This document shows, piece after piece, positions 17,454 to 26,109 of a stretch of DNA of 31,909 nucleotides. The position numbers and the translations under genes were made by a program. The DNA is taken from assembly GCA_050288625.1 (NCBI GenBank), contig JBNKEE010000057.1:1-31909 (forward strand). The letters are read 5' to 3'. The notes below the pieces were generated by a model, which saw nothing but the letters and a program-made list of their open reading frames with translations, was not told the origin of the DNA and did no database searches. The stretch comes from JAAGZL01 sp050288625 (GTDB lineage: Bacteria; Pseudomonadota; Gammaproteobacteria; Chromatiales; Chromatiaceae). The first letter of the stretch is position 1. The number at the start of each line of letters is the position of its first letter.

Positions 17454-17480
17454 ATAGCGGTCTCTGTGTTAAAAACTTTA
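17454..17480 (-). promoter_or_regulatory. Sigma-28 (FliA)-type promoter for pomA-pomB-pilZ
   Basis: Minus strand TAAAGTTT (17473-17480), exactly 11 nt, then ACCGCTAT (17454-17461). The FliA consensus is TAAAGTTT-N11-GCCGATAA: the -35 half matches 8/8, the spacing is exact and the -10 half matches 5/8 with the CCG core. It lies about 58 nt upstream of the pomA GTG. This places the stator and PilZ genes in the late flagellar class. Confidence 0.7.
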
Positions 17481-17567
17481 GTTCTTATTTACCCAACACA
17501 GGTAGCGCTTAAGCTTTAAAAAAACCGGTATTTGCCTCCCATCAATCGATCATAGGAATTTCATTAA

Positions 17568-18410
17568 GTGGCTGATAAAGAAGAGAAAACAATCCTTATA
17601 ACGGGCTGCTCCAGCGGTATCGGCCTTTGTGTCGCCCGAGGGCTGCGCGCCAGGGGTTACCGGGTATTTGCAACCGCCCGTAAAATGGAAGATGTTAAGA
17701 AACTAATCGAGCAGGGGTTTGAATCCATACAGCTTGATCTGAACCAGAAAGAGAGCATCACAAACGCCCTTGCAAATGTGCTTGAGATGTCCGGTGGAGG
17801 GCTTTATGCGTTATTTAACAACGGGGCGTTTGGCCAGCCAGGCGCGGTGGAAGATCTTCCGACCCAACTACTCCGGGAACAGTTCGAAACCAACCTGTTC
17901 GGCTGGCATGAACTAACCAGGCAGGTCATCCCAGTAATGCGTCGCCAGGGGTTTGGTCGTATTATCCAGAACAGCTCCATACTCGGATTTGTTACTTTCC
18001 CTTTTCGCGGAGCCTATAACGCCAGCAAGTATGCCCTGGAAGGACTTACAGACACCATGCGCTTGGAGCTGCAGGGCAGCGGCATACATCTGAGCATGAT
18101 CGAACCAGGTCCCATTTCAAGTCGTTTTCGCGAAAACTCCTTTGGCAAATGGCAACACACCCTGTCCGGAGAACCTAGCGTACACCAAGATATATACCGC
18201 AAGATGGAAGAGCGACTCACGGCAACGGATGCTCCCGTCCCCTTTACCCTGCCACCTGAAGCTGTGCTGAAACGCGTGATACACGCATTGGAAAGCGCGC
18301 GCCCTAAGGCGCGCTACCTTGTTACCTTTCCTACCTACCTATTCGCGGTATTGAAGAGGATTCTAACGACACGCATGTTAGATACAGTGCTGCTTAAGGT
18401 ATCCGGCTAA
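17568..18410 (+). CDS. Short-chain dehydrogenase/reductase (classical SDR, YbbO-like)
   Basis: 280 aa. The Rossmann cofactor motif TGCSSGIG (12-19), NNGA (84-87), catalytic Ser137 in QNSSILG, Tyr150 and Lys154 in AYNASK and Asn109 complete the SDR tetrad. AR at 38-39 after the second strand suggests NADP(H) preference. The closest recognisable type is the E. coli YbbO-like group of aldehyde/ketone reductases; the substrate is unknown. The start is GTG at 17568 with AGGAA upstream. It is divergent from the stator operon and convergent with gshA, with 1 nt between the stop codons. Confidence 0.9.
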   Translation: MADKEEKTILITGCSSGIGLCVARGLRARGYRVFATARKMEDVKKLIEQGFESIQLDLNQKESITNALANVLEMSGGGLYALFNNGAFGQPGAVEDLPTQLLREQFETNLFGWHELTRQVIPVMRRQGFGRIIQNSSILGFVTFPFRGAYNASKYALEGLTDTMRLELQGSGIHLSMIEPGPISSRFRENSFGKWQHTLSGEPSVHQDIYRKMEERLTATDAPVPFTLPPEAVLKRVIHALESARPKARYLVTFPTYLFAVLKRILTTRMLDTVLLKVSG

Positions 18411-18411
18411 G

Positions 18412-19986
18412 TCAGACTTGATTGAAATAGGTATCGAGAAAGCGACTAAATGGCTCCTGATTAATACTTTCCATGGCTGCCTGCTGCTCAATGGATCGGC
18501 TTGCCTCAGTCTCAAATAACTGTTTCCGTTCTGCGCTTAGTTTCCACTCATCAAAAAATGTCTTGTGCTGTAAAGACATACGCTGCGCAAAATGAAAAAA
18601 ACCTTCGCCTTTGTCTTTCATCTCGGCCAGCATTCTGGCGGAAGGTGTTTTCTCAGGATCGGCAATAACCTCTAACTGTCTATTTAGAACAAACGAATAT
18701 GGTCTTTTTGCGTCATCTCCATCCAACTGCTCACAGATGCCACGCATGTTCTCACATATATCATTAGCCCAATCTCGAAGTTTTACCTCAGTTCCATTGC
18801 GCAATAGCACCAGCCGGTCATCTCTGCCGCTATGGGCGACCAGCTCCAGATTACGGTCGATCTCTATTTGCTCTTTATCATCTATGGGTGGACTCTCTAG
18901 TAATAGACAAAAAAACATGAATGCTTCCAGAAACAGCAATTGTTTCTGGCTTACACCTAGAGGATGAACAGCGTTTACATCAATGGAACGTAGCTCAACG
19001 TACCTAACTCCACGCTTTTGCAGCGCGAGCGTAGGTTTTTCCAGTGCTCCGGCTATCTGTTTAGGTCGAACCGTTGAGTAGTGTTCATTTTCGATCTGCA
19101 GGATATTGGTATTTAGCTGTTCATATACACCGTTAACCATGACACCTATGCTCTCCCACTCGGGACAACTGGTATTTATCGCGTAGTTCATGCTGCTGAT
19201 ATAGTCATCTAACGAATTGTAGCTTACGTTTATACCCGCCCCCTTCTCACGGCTGTTGGTGTAACCAATATCACCCATACGCAGAGAGGTTGCGTATGGC
19301 CCGAAGTAGGTGTTCTCATTGAACTCTGACAACCCCGTATCCTTACTGCCAATAAAGGATTTGCACACAGCTGGAGATGCGCCGAACAGATATGGTATTA
19401 ACCAGCCATAACGTTTTAGATTTCTCACCATGCCGAAATACCATTCATCGACAAAATCTCTTTGATCGGCGCGGTCCTTCTCCAGATCCTGCAACGCATG
19501 CCAAAATTTATCGGTAGGCGAATAGTTGAAATGGACACCTGAAATAACCTGCATTACCCGACCGTATCTATGGCCCAATCCTTTTCTGTATACGGTCTTC
19601 ATAAGTCCTGCATTGGATGTGCCATACTGTGCTATCGGGATATTGGCCCCGCCTTCAAGTACGCATGGCATACTTGTGGACCAAAGAATCTCGTCCTTTA
19701 GTCTTGAATAGACGAATGCGTGGGCATCACCAAGAAATTGCAACGCCTCCCTGCTGCTGGCAAACGGAGGGGTAATTATTTCAGTAAGCGCTTCTGAATA
19801 GTCAGTCGTGATATAGCCATTGGTCAGAGCGGAACCCAGAGCCTGGGGATGCCTTACTCGAGATATGCAGCCCCCAGCGGTGACCCTTAGACTCTCCTTT
19901 TCCAAACCTATATTTCCACCTGGAAGCAATCCCGCGTTCCCAGCGTTGATAAATCCCCTCAAACGTTTTTCGAGACTGGAATACAA
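18412..19986 (-). CDS. gshA: Glutamate--cysteine ligase (gamma-glutamylcysteine synthetase)
   Basis: First enzyme of glutathione synthesis. It is 524 aa, class I (E. coli-type) family. GNIGLEKESLRV is the ATP/metal-binding Glu motif. Others are LGSALTNGYITTDYSEALTEIITPP, LSTSMPC-like WSTSMPCVLE, AQYGTSNAG, HRYGRVMQVISGVHFNYSP, YLFGASPAVCKSF and RYVELRSIDVN. No ATG is available near the N-terminus; the best start is TTG at 19986 with a weak AGG upstream. It lies 57 nt after prc in the same direction. The gshB partner is not in this window. Confidence 0.93.
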   Translation of the reverse strand: MYSSLEKRLRGFINAGNAGLLPGGNIGLEKESLRVTAGGCISRVRHPQALGSALTNGYITTDYSEALTEIITPPFASSREALQFLGDAHAFVYSRLKDEILWSTSMPCVLEGGANIPIAQYGTSNAGLMKTVYRKGLGHRYGRVMQVISGVHFNYSPTDKFWHALQDLEKDRADQRDFVDEWYFGMVRNLKRYGWLIPYLFGASPAVCKSFIGSKDTGLSEFNENTYFGPYATSLRMGDIGYTNSREKGAGINVSYNSLDDYISSMNYAINTSCPEWESIGVMVNGVYEQLNTNILQIENEHYSTVRPKQIAGALEKPTLALQKRGVRYVELRSIDVNAVHPLGVSQKQLLFLEAFMFFCLLLESPPIDDKEQIEIDRNLELVAHSGRDDRLVLLRNGTEVKLRDWANDICENMRGICEQLDGDDAKRPYSFVLNRQLEVIADPEKTPSARMLAEMKDKGEGFFHFAQRMSLQHKTFFDEWKLSAERKQLFETEASRSIEQQAAMESINQEPFSRFLDTYFNQV

Positions 19987-20043
19987 AGAACACCTAGTTA
20001 TCGATTCGATATAAAGACGACTGTTTTGCTATCCCCTATAAAC

Positions 20044-22149
20044 CTATCTTGCCTGATGGTTCATAGCAGCGCGCGGAGCAGTAATTGTAATGTAATCTGA
20101 TAGTATGCGTGCAGCCTCGGCAACTCCTATCTTTTCAATCACCTTTTGGTCTGTCTCTAACGCATTCCTTTTTTTGCTACTGAAGATTGAATCTTCCTCT
20201 CCATCATCTGCAGGCTTTAGGCCTACAGAAGCGAAAAAGCGATTCTTCCTCTCTCTCTTTGCCTGTTTGCGCTGTTCCCACTCTTTTTTACGCTTGTCTT
20301 TGTTTAGAGAAACAAATTTCTCTTTTCTAATCTCGCTGAGCACATCCCTTTCCTGGACCAGATAATTAAAGCCCGCATCAGACTTTATTCTCTCTTGATG
20401 TTTCTTACGAAATACATCCATGGGGCCTAATGTGTTTACAGTGTGGTTTACAGCTGATATGGCGGCCCAGGGAAGGGCATTATCCAGTGATCGCTCACCT
20501 TCATCATCTGAATCGGAGACAGTCGGATAGATTATATCTGGAACCACACCTCGAAATTGTGTGCTCCCTCCGTTCACCCGGAAGAACTGAGCCATGGTAA
20601 GGCGCAGGCGCCCCAACTTTTTGCCATCATTGCGGACAAAACGATCCAGATCAATCAGAGTCTGCACCGTACCCTTACCAAATGTGGGCTCGCCTATTAT
20701 GATGCCACGGCCATAATCCTGTATTGCGCCTGCAAAGATTTCTGACGCAGATGCGCTGTTACGGTCTACCAACACCGCAAGAGGCCCTGAGTAAACCTGC
20801 TCCGGATCCGTATCTCTCTCAATCTCAAGCGATCCGGTGGAGTCCTTCACCTGTACCACAGGACCTGATGGAATAAACAGGCCGGTTAGTTCAGTAGCCT
20901 CTGTCAATGAACCGCCGCCGTTCTGGCGTAGATCGATCACTACACCGTCTACTTTTTCCTGTTCCAACTCTTCGAGTATTTTCCGTACATCCCTGGTGGT
21001 GCTACGGAAATCTTCCTGCCCTTTGGATGCGCCGTCAAAGTCACGATAGAAGGCCGGCACTTCAATCACGCCGATCCGTACGGATGTCTTACCGTCAGGC
21101 TTTTCTATGATGGATTTCTTTGCTGCCTGATCCTCCAGCTTTATCTTGTTGCGTACCAATTCTATGGTTTTGGCCGCACCTGTAGATCCACTCTCTTCCG
21201 GCAATATCTGTAAGCGCACTACCGAACCTTTAGGTCCGCGTATCTTATCTACGACATCTTGCAGACGCCATCCAACCACATCCACAATCTCGCCTCGCTT
21301 TCCCTGACCTACGCCAACTATTCTATCCCCTGGATGTACCATGCCACTCAACCCTGCTGGACCTCCTGGTACAGTCTTGATAACCACGGTGTTCTCATCC
21401 TCAGTCGTAAGAACCGCTCCTATACCCTCCAGGGACAGCCGCATACTGATGTCAAAATTCTCAGCCAGACGCGGCAACATATATGAGGTGTGCGGCTCAA
21501 TAGTCTGGGTATAGGCATTGATAAATATCTGGAAGACATCGTTGGAGGTGAGTTGTTTTGTTCGGTGCAAGGTGCTCTCATACCGCTTGCTCAGAGTCTC
21601 CCGGATATCCTTCATCTTTTTACCGGAAAGCATCAATCCCAAGATGTCATTCTTAATGCGTTTACGCCAAAGCTCATCCAACTCTTGTTTGCTGGAGGCC
21701 CATGGCGCATCTTCCCGATCAAAACGGTAGTTCTCATCCAGATCAAAGTTGAAATCTTTGTCCAGCATCTTCAATGCGTTGGCGTGACGCTCTTCCAATC
21801 GTATGCGGTAAGCCTTGAATATCTCAAATGCTGGCTTCAGATCCGCTCCACGCAGTGAGTCATCAATTTTATTACGATATTTCTCGGCAAACCCATCTAT
21901 GTCCTGCTGGGTAAAATACCTTTTATTTACATCCAGTGATTCAAGATATCTCTCGAGAATGGCGGCTGACATCTTATTGTTCAGAACGCTCCTCTTATAG
22001 TGATACTTGCTGACCACATTATTGATAATCAAAGTGGATTGACGCTGTTCTCTGGTCGGCTGCAGTTGTTTGAGCGGAACCTCATTTTGCGCAGCAAATA
22101 AAGGAGCCGCCCATAGAACGAGTAACAGGATTTTTATTCCTATCTTCAT
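20044..22149 (-). CDS. prc: Tail-specific periplasmic protease Prc (Tsp), S41A family
   Basis: 701 aa. A signal peptide (about residues 1-19, cleavage after PLFA) exports it to the periplasm. There it degrades proteins with nonpolar C-termini and, in E. coli, the murein hydrolase MepS with NlpI. It has a helical N-terminal domain (20-230), a PDZ domain (240-335, GIGAVLTTEDENTVV to GDRIVGVG) and an S41 catalytic domain (355-560). The Ser467-Lys492 dyad lies in NSASASEIFAG and EPTFGKGTVQ, with the same 25-residue spacing as E. coli. The C-terminal helical domain is Lys/Arg-rich. It lies between the Nudix gene and gshA. Confidence 0.96.
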   Translation of the reverse strand: MKIGIKILLLVLWAAPLFAAQNEVPLKQLQPTREQRQSTLIINNVVSKYHYKRSVLNNKMSAAILERYLESLDVNKRYFTQQDIDGFAEKYRNKIDDSLRGADLKPAFEIFKAYRIRLEERHANALKMLDKDFNFDLDENYRFDREDAPWASSKQELDELWRKRIKNDILGLMLSGKKMKDIRETLSKRYESTLHRTKQLTSNDVFQIFINAYTQTIEPHTSYMLPRLAENFDISMRLSLEGIGAVLTTEDENTVVIKTVPGGPAGLSGMVHPGDRIVGVGQGKRGEIVDVVGWRLQDVVDKIRGPKGSVVRLQILPEESGSTGAAKTIELVRNKIKLEDQAAKKSIIEKPDGKTSVRIGVIEVPAFYRDFDGASKGQEDFRSTTRDVRKILEELEQEKVDGVVIDLRQNGGGSLTEATELTGLFIPSGPVVQVKDSTGSLEIERDTDPEQVYSGPLAVLVDRNSASASEIFAGAIQDYGRGIIIGEPTFGKGTVQTLIDLDRFVRNDGKKLGRLRLTMAQFFRVNGGSTQFRGVVPDIIYPTVSDSDDEGERSLDNALPWAAISAVNHTVNTLGPMDVFRKKHQERIKSDAGFNYLVQERDVLSEIRKEKFVSLNKDKRKKEWEQRKQAKRERKNRFFASVGLKPADDGEEDSIFSSKKRNALETDQKVIEKIGVAEAARILSDYITITAPRAAMNHQAR

Positions 22150-22278
22150 ATGACTAAATAATACCTTATAGAAGCAGCCTTGGCCGCTGAAAAACGTACA
22201 TTATCCCTGATGATGTTAGTTGTTCGACCTCACTGTTAAGCCTAAGGTTTCACAAAGATTCAATTGGCACATACTCCA

Positions 22279-23136
22279 TTACACGATTAAAGGAGGATGC
22301 AACCCGGTCACAACTTCAGTGTACTCCTCACTATCAGGGTCTAAATACCCGTGACGAATAAAAAAGTCTATGACCACAAGGTTACAGTTTAGCTTAAACT
22401 CATCGCTATCGAGTACTATCTTCATTACATCCCTGACGGGTAATAACTCGAACCCTGCCACTTCTCCATCGTTACATTTGGGTCTAAAAGATGCAGGAAG
22501 ACAGAGATCATAGCAGTATAGGGTATCCGGCTTCATGCCGTTCTTTGACTCCATGTTATAGGTAATAACACCAACCGGTTTAGCCTGAGCGGCCATATCA
22601 CTATCTATCCCTGCTTCTTCCCAACACTCCTTTAGTATATTTTCTCTTAACCCTATGTTGGATGGTAGCCCCCCAGCAACCAGATTATCCAATCTGCCGG
22701 GATAGTGGACACGATCATTGGAACGTCTCCCCAACCATAACTTCATTTCGCCATCATCCAAGACATATCCGTTAATGTGCTGACCAAAGGCCCTGATCCC
22801 AAAATATGGCGCAGCTGCACGATCAATCAATAGTACGGCCTTCTCCCTGATGGATGGGGTTGCTGCATACTGCTCCCCATGCAAATGGCTTATTACGCCA
22901 TTTTCGACCAGATCAAATAATACCTCAGCAACCAGGGAACTACGATCATCTATATTCATCCCAGGTAGGAGCAGATCCACCGCGTCCAGTGTAACCTGAA
23001 AGATGTTGGGCCATTGGGCCAAGTTGGATGCAAATTCCGGTTTGATCATGCCCACCCGCACCCCATCCACACGGAACGGGATGAAGTTGCCCCTATCATA
23101 TCTATTACATGCGATGATGTGCCGTAAAAACCCCAT
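22279..23136 (-). CDS. Nudix hydrolase with N-terminal DUF4743 domain
   Basis: 285 aa. The N-terminal half (1-115) is a DUF4743-type domain, also found in plant Nudix20/24 and yeast proteins. The Nudix domain follows (FGQHINGYV onward). The Nudix box at 155-177 ends KECWEEAGID, but the first conserved Glu (GX5E) is Ile, as is common in this subfamily. Characterised eukaryotic relatives hydrolyse oxidised, toxic thiamine diphosphate analogues (family knowledge), so a thiamine damage pre-emption role is likely but untested here. Its ATG overlaps the mazG stop (TAATG), showing translational coupling. Confidence 0.88.
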   Translation of the reverse strand: MGFLRHIIACNRYDRGNFIPFRVDGVRVGMIKPEFASNLAQWPNIFQVTLDAVDLLLPGMNIDDRSSLVAEVLFDLVENGVISHLHGEQYAATPSIREKAVLLIDRAAAPYFGIRAFGQHINGYVLDDGEMKLWLGRRSNDRVHYPGRLDNLVAGGLPSNIGLRENILKECWEEAGIDSDMAAQAKPVGVITYNMESKNGMKPDTLYCYDLCLPASFRPKCNDGEVAGFELLPVRDVMKIVLDSDEFKLNCNLVVIDFFIRHGYLDPDSEEYTEVVTGLHPPLIV

Positions 23137-23921
23137 TACTCTACCGTCGACTTAGCCCGTTGCCACAATACCTCCATTTCATCCAGATTCAGGTCACCCA
23201 TAGTTTTGTCGCTCGCCCTCAACATAGACTCCATAATCCGGTATCTTGTTTCGAAGGTCCGGTTTGCGCTGCGTAATGCGGTCTCTGCATCCACCTCGGC
23301 ATGTCTTGCCAGATTGACGCAGGAGAAGAGTAAATCTCCGATCTCAGCCTCCAGACGACTCTTATCGCCAGCGATTCTAATCTCTGTCTTTACCTCGTCT
23401 AACTCTTCTTTGATTTTTTCCAGCGGCCCTTCAATATCCGGCCAGTCAAAACCCACCTCGGAAGCACGTTTCTGTAATTTGGTTGCACGAATCAGGGCAG
23501 GCAACGCTAATGCTATGTCATCCAACTGCCCGACAAATTCTCCATTATTTTTCTTACGACTGCGCTCAACCGCCTTGTGTTGTTCCCAGGCCCGGGTCTG
23601 TTGATCCGCCGTGTCTATCTTTTCGTCAGCGAACACATGGGGATGGCGCCGCAGCATCTTTGAGCATATTGATTCAACCACCTCTGAAAAATCAAACAGG
23701 GACTGTTCTTGGGCCATCTGGGCATAAAAAACTACCTGGAACAGCAGATCACCCAGCTCATCTTTCAGCCCATCCATGGCGTTTCTCTGAATCGCGTCAG
23801 CAACCTCATATGCTTCCTCAATAGTATGACGAGCAATGCTGGCAAAGGTCTGTTCCCTATCCCAGGGGCACCCAGAAACTGGATCACGCAACCGTCCCAT
23901 TATCTCTATCAACTTCTGCAT
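23136..23921 (-). CDS. mazG: Nucleoside triphosphate pyrophosphohydrolase MazG
   Basis: 261 aa with two MazG domains, like E. coli (263 aa). It hydrolyses (d)NTPs to monophosphates and pyrophosphate. The first domain has GRLRDPVSGCPWDREQT and the metal site EEAYEVADAI with DELGDLLFQVVFYA. The second has VGFDWPDIEGPLEKIKEELDE and EIGDLLFSCVNLARH, the usual catalytically competent C-terminal half. No toxin-antitoxin mazEF genes are adjacent. It is first of a mazG-Nudix pair: two nucleotide-sanitising enzymes in one transcript, probably continuing to prc and gshA after a 129-nt gap. Confidence 0.95.
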   Translation of the reverse strand: MQKLIEIMGRLRDPVSGCPWDREQTFASIARHTIEEAYEVADAIQRNAMDGLKDELGDLLFQVVFYAQMAQEQSLFDFSEVVESICSKMLRRHPHVFADEKIDTADQQTRAWEQHKAVERSRKKNNGEFVGQLDDIALALPALIRATKLQKRASEVGFDWPDIEGPLEKIKEELDEVKTEIRIAGDKSRLEAEIGDLLFSCVNLARHAEVDAETALRSANRTFETRYRIMESMLRASDKTMGDLNLDEMEVLWQRAKSTVE

Positions 23922-23988
23922 CTACTCTCCAAAGGATATCTCTTCTTGGCCAGAAACCATGATAATAACAAGAAAAAAATAAAACTGG

Positions 23989-23997
23989 TGGTATAAT
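23989..23997 (+). promoter_or_regulatory. Extended -10 promoter for the secreted-protein gene
   Basis: TGGTATAAT, a TG-n-TATAAT extended -10 hexamer that is a perfect match, 47 nt upstream of the GTG at 24044. No clear -35 is present, which an extended -10 tolerates. The upstream tract is A-rich and could act as an UP-like element. Confidence 0.55.
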
Positions 23998-24043
23998 GCC
24001 ACCTCAATTTTTTCGTGGGCTAAGGTTTCCAGCATCTTGACTG

Positions 24044-24832
24044 GTGGCCATTCAGATTCGCAGGTATTTGTTAGTGACAACCAGAATTACCCTCCTGATA
24101 ACCGTTTTGTTTATCCATGTAACCAGTTCTTTTGCGGCGCAATTTGCCCGTACCAAGCCGGAGAAATTTTCTTTGGATGAAAAAGGGGCTACTTTTGAGT
24201 TCTGTTACAACTGGAGCTGCAACGAGATGATGGATGTCCGTCTGGACATAAAATTATTGAATAAACTAGCCAAGAAGATTGCCCATTGCGCCACATCGGC
24301 TGAACAGGAGTTGCTAGCCATAAGGAACGCCGTAAGAGATGCAGAAAATCAGATTCTAGCTGATCATGAGATCCTGGTGAACGATGTTGCCGGTAATAAG
24401 CTGGACAAGCTGAAAGAGGGAGCCATGGACTGCGTTGATAACTCAAGCAACACTAACTCTTTGCTGCATGTAATGGAGAAGCATAAGCCATTCAAATACT
24501 GGAAAGTAGACCGTCCCTATGGCAGGGGGTTTTTTAGGCCTCACTGGACAGCGACACTCAGAACCGAAGATAAGGATTTCATCAAAAAATATCGAGACAA
24601 GACTCAGATTGGCGATAAAGACTATACCATCTGGACCATGGATACCTGGCTTACCACCTTTGCCTTCAATCCGTTTCTGTTTGAGATAAACGATTGGCTG
24701 GACGAGCTTGACCCATGGGGTAATGATCTATACCGTGGACTGTACCACACTACGATCGATTGCTGGGGGCCAGTAGAACCCAGATCTAGGGATGACAAGC
24801 CACCCGATGAATCGACGGTCTCGGATCGCTAA
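24044..24832 (+). CDS. Exported protein of unknown function with a possible transglutaminase-like Cys-His-Asp arrangement
   Basis: 262 aa. An N-terminal signal sequence (hydrophobic core about 15-30, likely cleavage after SSFAA) exports it. I know no name for the family. Conserved-looking elements are FEFCYNWSC (Cys54, Cys59), MDCVDNSSNTNSLL (Cys130), PHWTATL (His167) and IWTMDTW (Asp200). The order Cys-His-Asp with these spacings resembles transglutaminase-like/NlpC-type peptidases, but this is inference. The start is GTG at 24044; a GTG at residue 11 gives a tidier signal peptide. It has its own extended -10 promoter, and its stop overlaps that of the convergent regulator gene. Confidence 0.75.
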   Translation: MAIQIRRYLLVTTRITLLITVLFIHVTSSFAAQFARTKPEKFSLDEKGATFEFCYNWSCNEMMDVRLDIKLLNKLAKKIAHCATSAEQELLAIRNAVRDAENQILADHEILVNDVAGNKLDKLKEGAMDCVDNSSNTNSLLHVMEKHKPFKYWKVDRPYGRGFFRPHWTATLRTEDKDFIKKYRDKTQIGDKDYTIWTMDTWLTTFAFNPFLFEINDWLDELDPWGNDLYRGLYHTTIDCWGPVEPRSRDDKPPDESTVSDR

Positions 24833-25974
24833 TTATCCAGCGCCTGCTGCAATGGCACACCGAAACCCAGGTTAAACCTTTGGTCTGCCAGATCTAGTAC
24901 AGGCCGAAGATCTGAGAGAAGCTGCCTGAGCTCCCGATCACTAACGGTATCAGTCACCCCAGCTTGTATCTCTCTCATTAGCTCTATGGATGGATCATCA
25001 GCAACCCAGACCGGCGGCGGCTCAATTGCCGCACCGCTCTGTCTACTCAATTGATCGGCGCCCACGACGCAGTTACCCCCCGCATCAATAGCTTTCTGCA
25101 GCGCTTCTTCTGAATTACTTATGAGTCCATGAGTGCTTAGGGCAGAGCCAATATCAAACGCTGACATACCCGCACTGAGACTCACATTAATGCGCTCACC
25201 CGCATATTTCAGAACCATACTATCAATATCTTCACATATTCTCTCTACCGCTAAGCGCCCACCAACCCTATTCGTAAGCGGTAAAACCAAACCAATTCTG
25301 GCTTGATCAATGCGTGCCGCAAGGTCTTCTGTGCGAATTACATTTTTTACTCTCTTCCCGATTTGGAATAAGAGTTGATTAAAAATCTTGCTCCCAAGTT
25401 TATCTAACAGCATCTGATAATTATCTATCTCCAACACGGCAAGGGTAAACTCTGTTTTATGTCGAGTGGATAATGTTAGATTACGCTCCACATGCAGCTG
25501 AAAATAGCTCCTTCCTGCCAACCCGCTGATGGGATCAAGCTCGACATCCTGTTCAAGCCGCATAACCTGCTGCTGGTAATTTACATAAGCAGCGACTCTC
25601 CCACGCAAAACAGACTCTTCAAAAGGTTTTTGTACAAAGTCAGTTGCTCCATCCCCCAATAACTGCCTTTTGAGGGCCTCCGTATCCTCCGCACCAGAAA
25701 CTATTATGATCGGAAGATTGACAAGCCTCGGATTTCCATCCTCCCTTAGTTTCTTTAGAAACTCATGCCCACTCATACCAGGCATTTGCAGGTCACAGAA
25801 AACTAACGCGATACTATCTTCCGCATGCAACATCGCCAAGGCTGACTCAGCATCTTCAGCTGCATGCACGAGATATTTATCACCAAGTATTTTACTAATA
25901 CTCCAGCGTACTACCTTAGAGTCATCCACCACCAGGATCTGTGGTTTTGTTGGATTTATCAACTCTGTAACCAT
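24829..25974 (-). CDS. Response regulator with degenerate GGDEF output domain
   Basis: 381 aa. The REC domain (12-130) is complete: acidic pair Asp17-Asp18, phosphoacceptor Asp61 (FCDLQMPG), Ser93 and Lys116 (VQKPF). The diguanylate cyclase-like domain (about 147-310) keeps the fold markers DPISGLAGRSYFQ, LAVLEIDNYQ and VSLSAGMSAF. However, the active-site GGDEF is replaced by DQARI in RIDQARIGLVLP (221-232), so cyclase activity is not expected. The C-terminal tail (310-381) is unassigned. A good ribosome site (AGGGAG) precedes the ATG. The cognate kinase is not adjacent. It may act as a receptor or by protein contact. Confidence 0.9.
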   Translation of the reverse strand: MVTELINPTKPQILVVDDSKVVRWSISKILGDKYLVHAAEDAESALAMLHAEDSIALVFCDLQMPGMSGHEFLKKLREDGNPRLVNLPIIIVSGAEDTEALKRQLLGDGATDFVQKPFEESVLRGRVAAYVNYQQQVMRLEQDVELDPISGLAGRSYFQLHVERNLTLSTRHKTEFTLAVLEIDNYQMLLDKLGSKIFNQLLFQIGKRVKNVIRTEDLAARIDQARIGLVLPLTNRVGGRLAVERICEDIDSMVLKYAGERINVSLSAGMSAFDIGSALSTHGLISNSEEALQKAIDAGGNCVVGADQLSRQSGAAIEPPPVWVADDPSIELMREIQAGVTDTVSDRELRQLLSDLRPVLDLADQRFNLGFGVPLQQALDN

Positions 25975-26109
25975 TGCGCACTCCCTGATCTAACCGCTTG
26001 ATGTATCTAAACAATAGCTTCTATACCAAGTTACTGCAAAGCCCGATGAAAACAGCTTACCGGGTAGACTATACTTTCGGCAATACCGGCGCTTAATAGA
26101 GGCATCCCA

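Noticed and set aside
23136..23921. mazEF-associated stress module
   Set aside because: MazG is followed by a Nudix hydrolase, and no mazE or mazF gene lies nearby.
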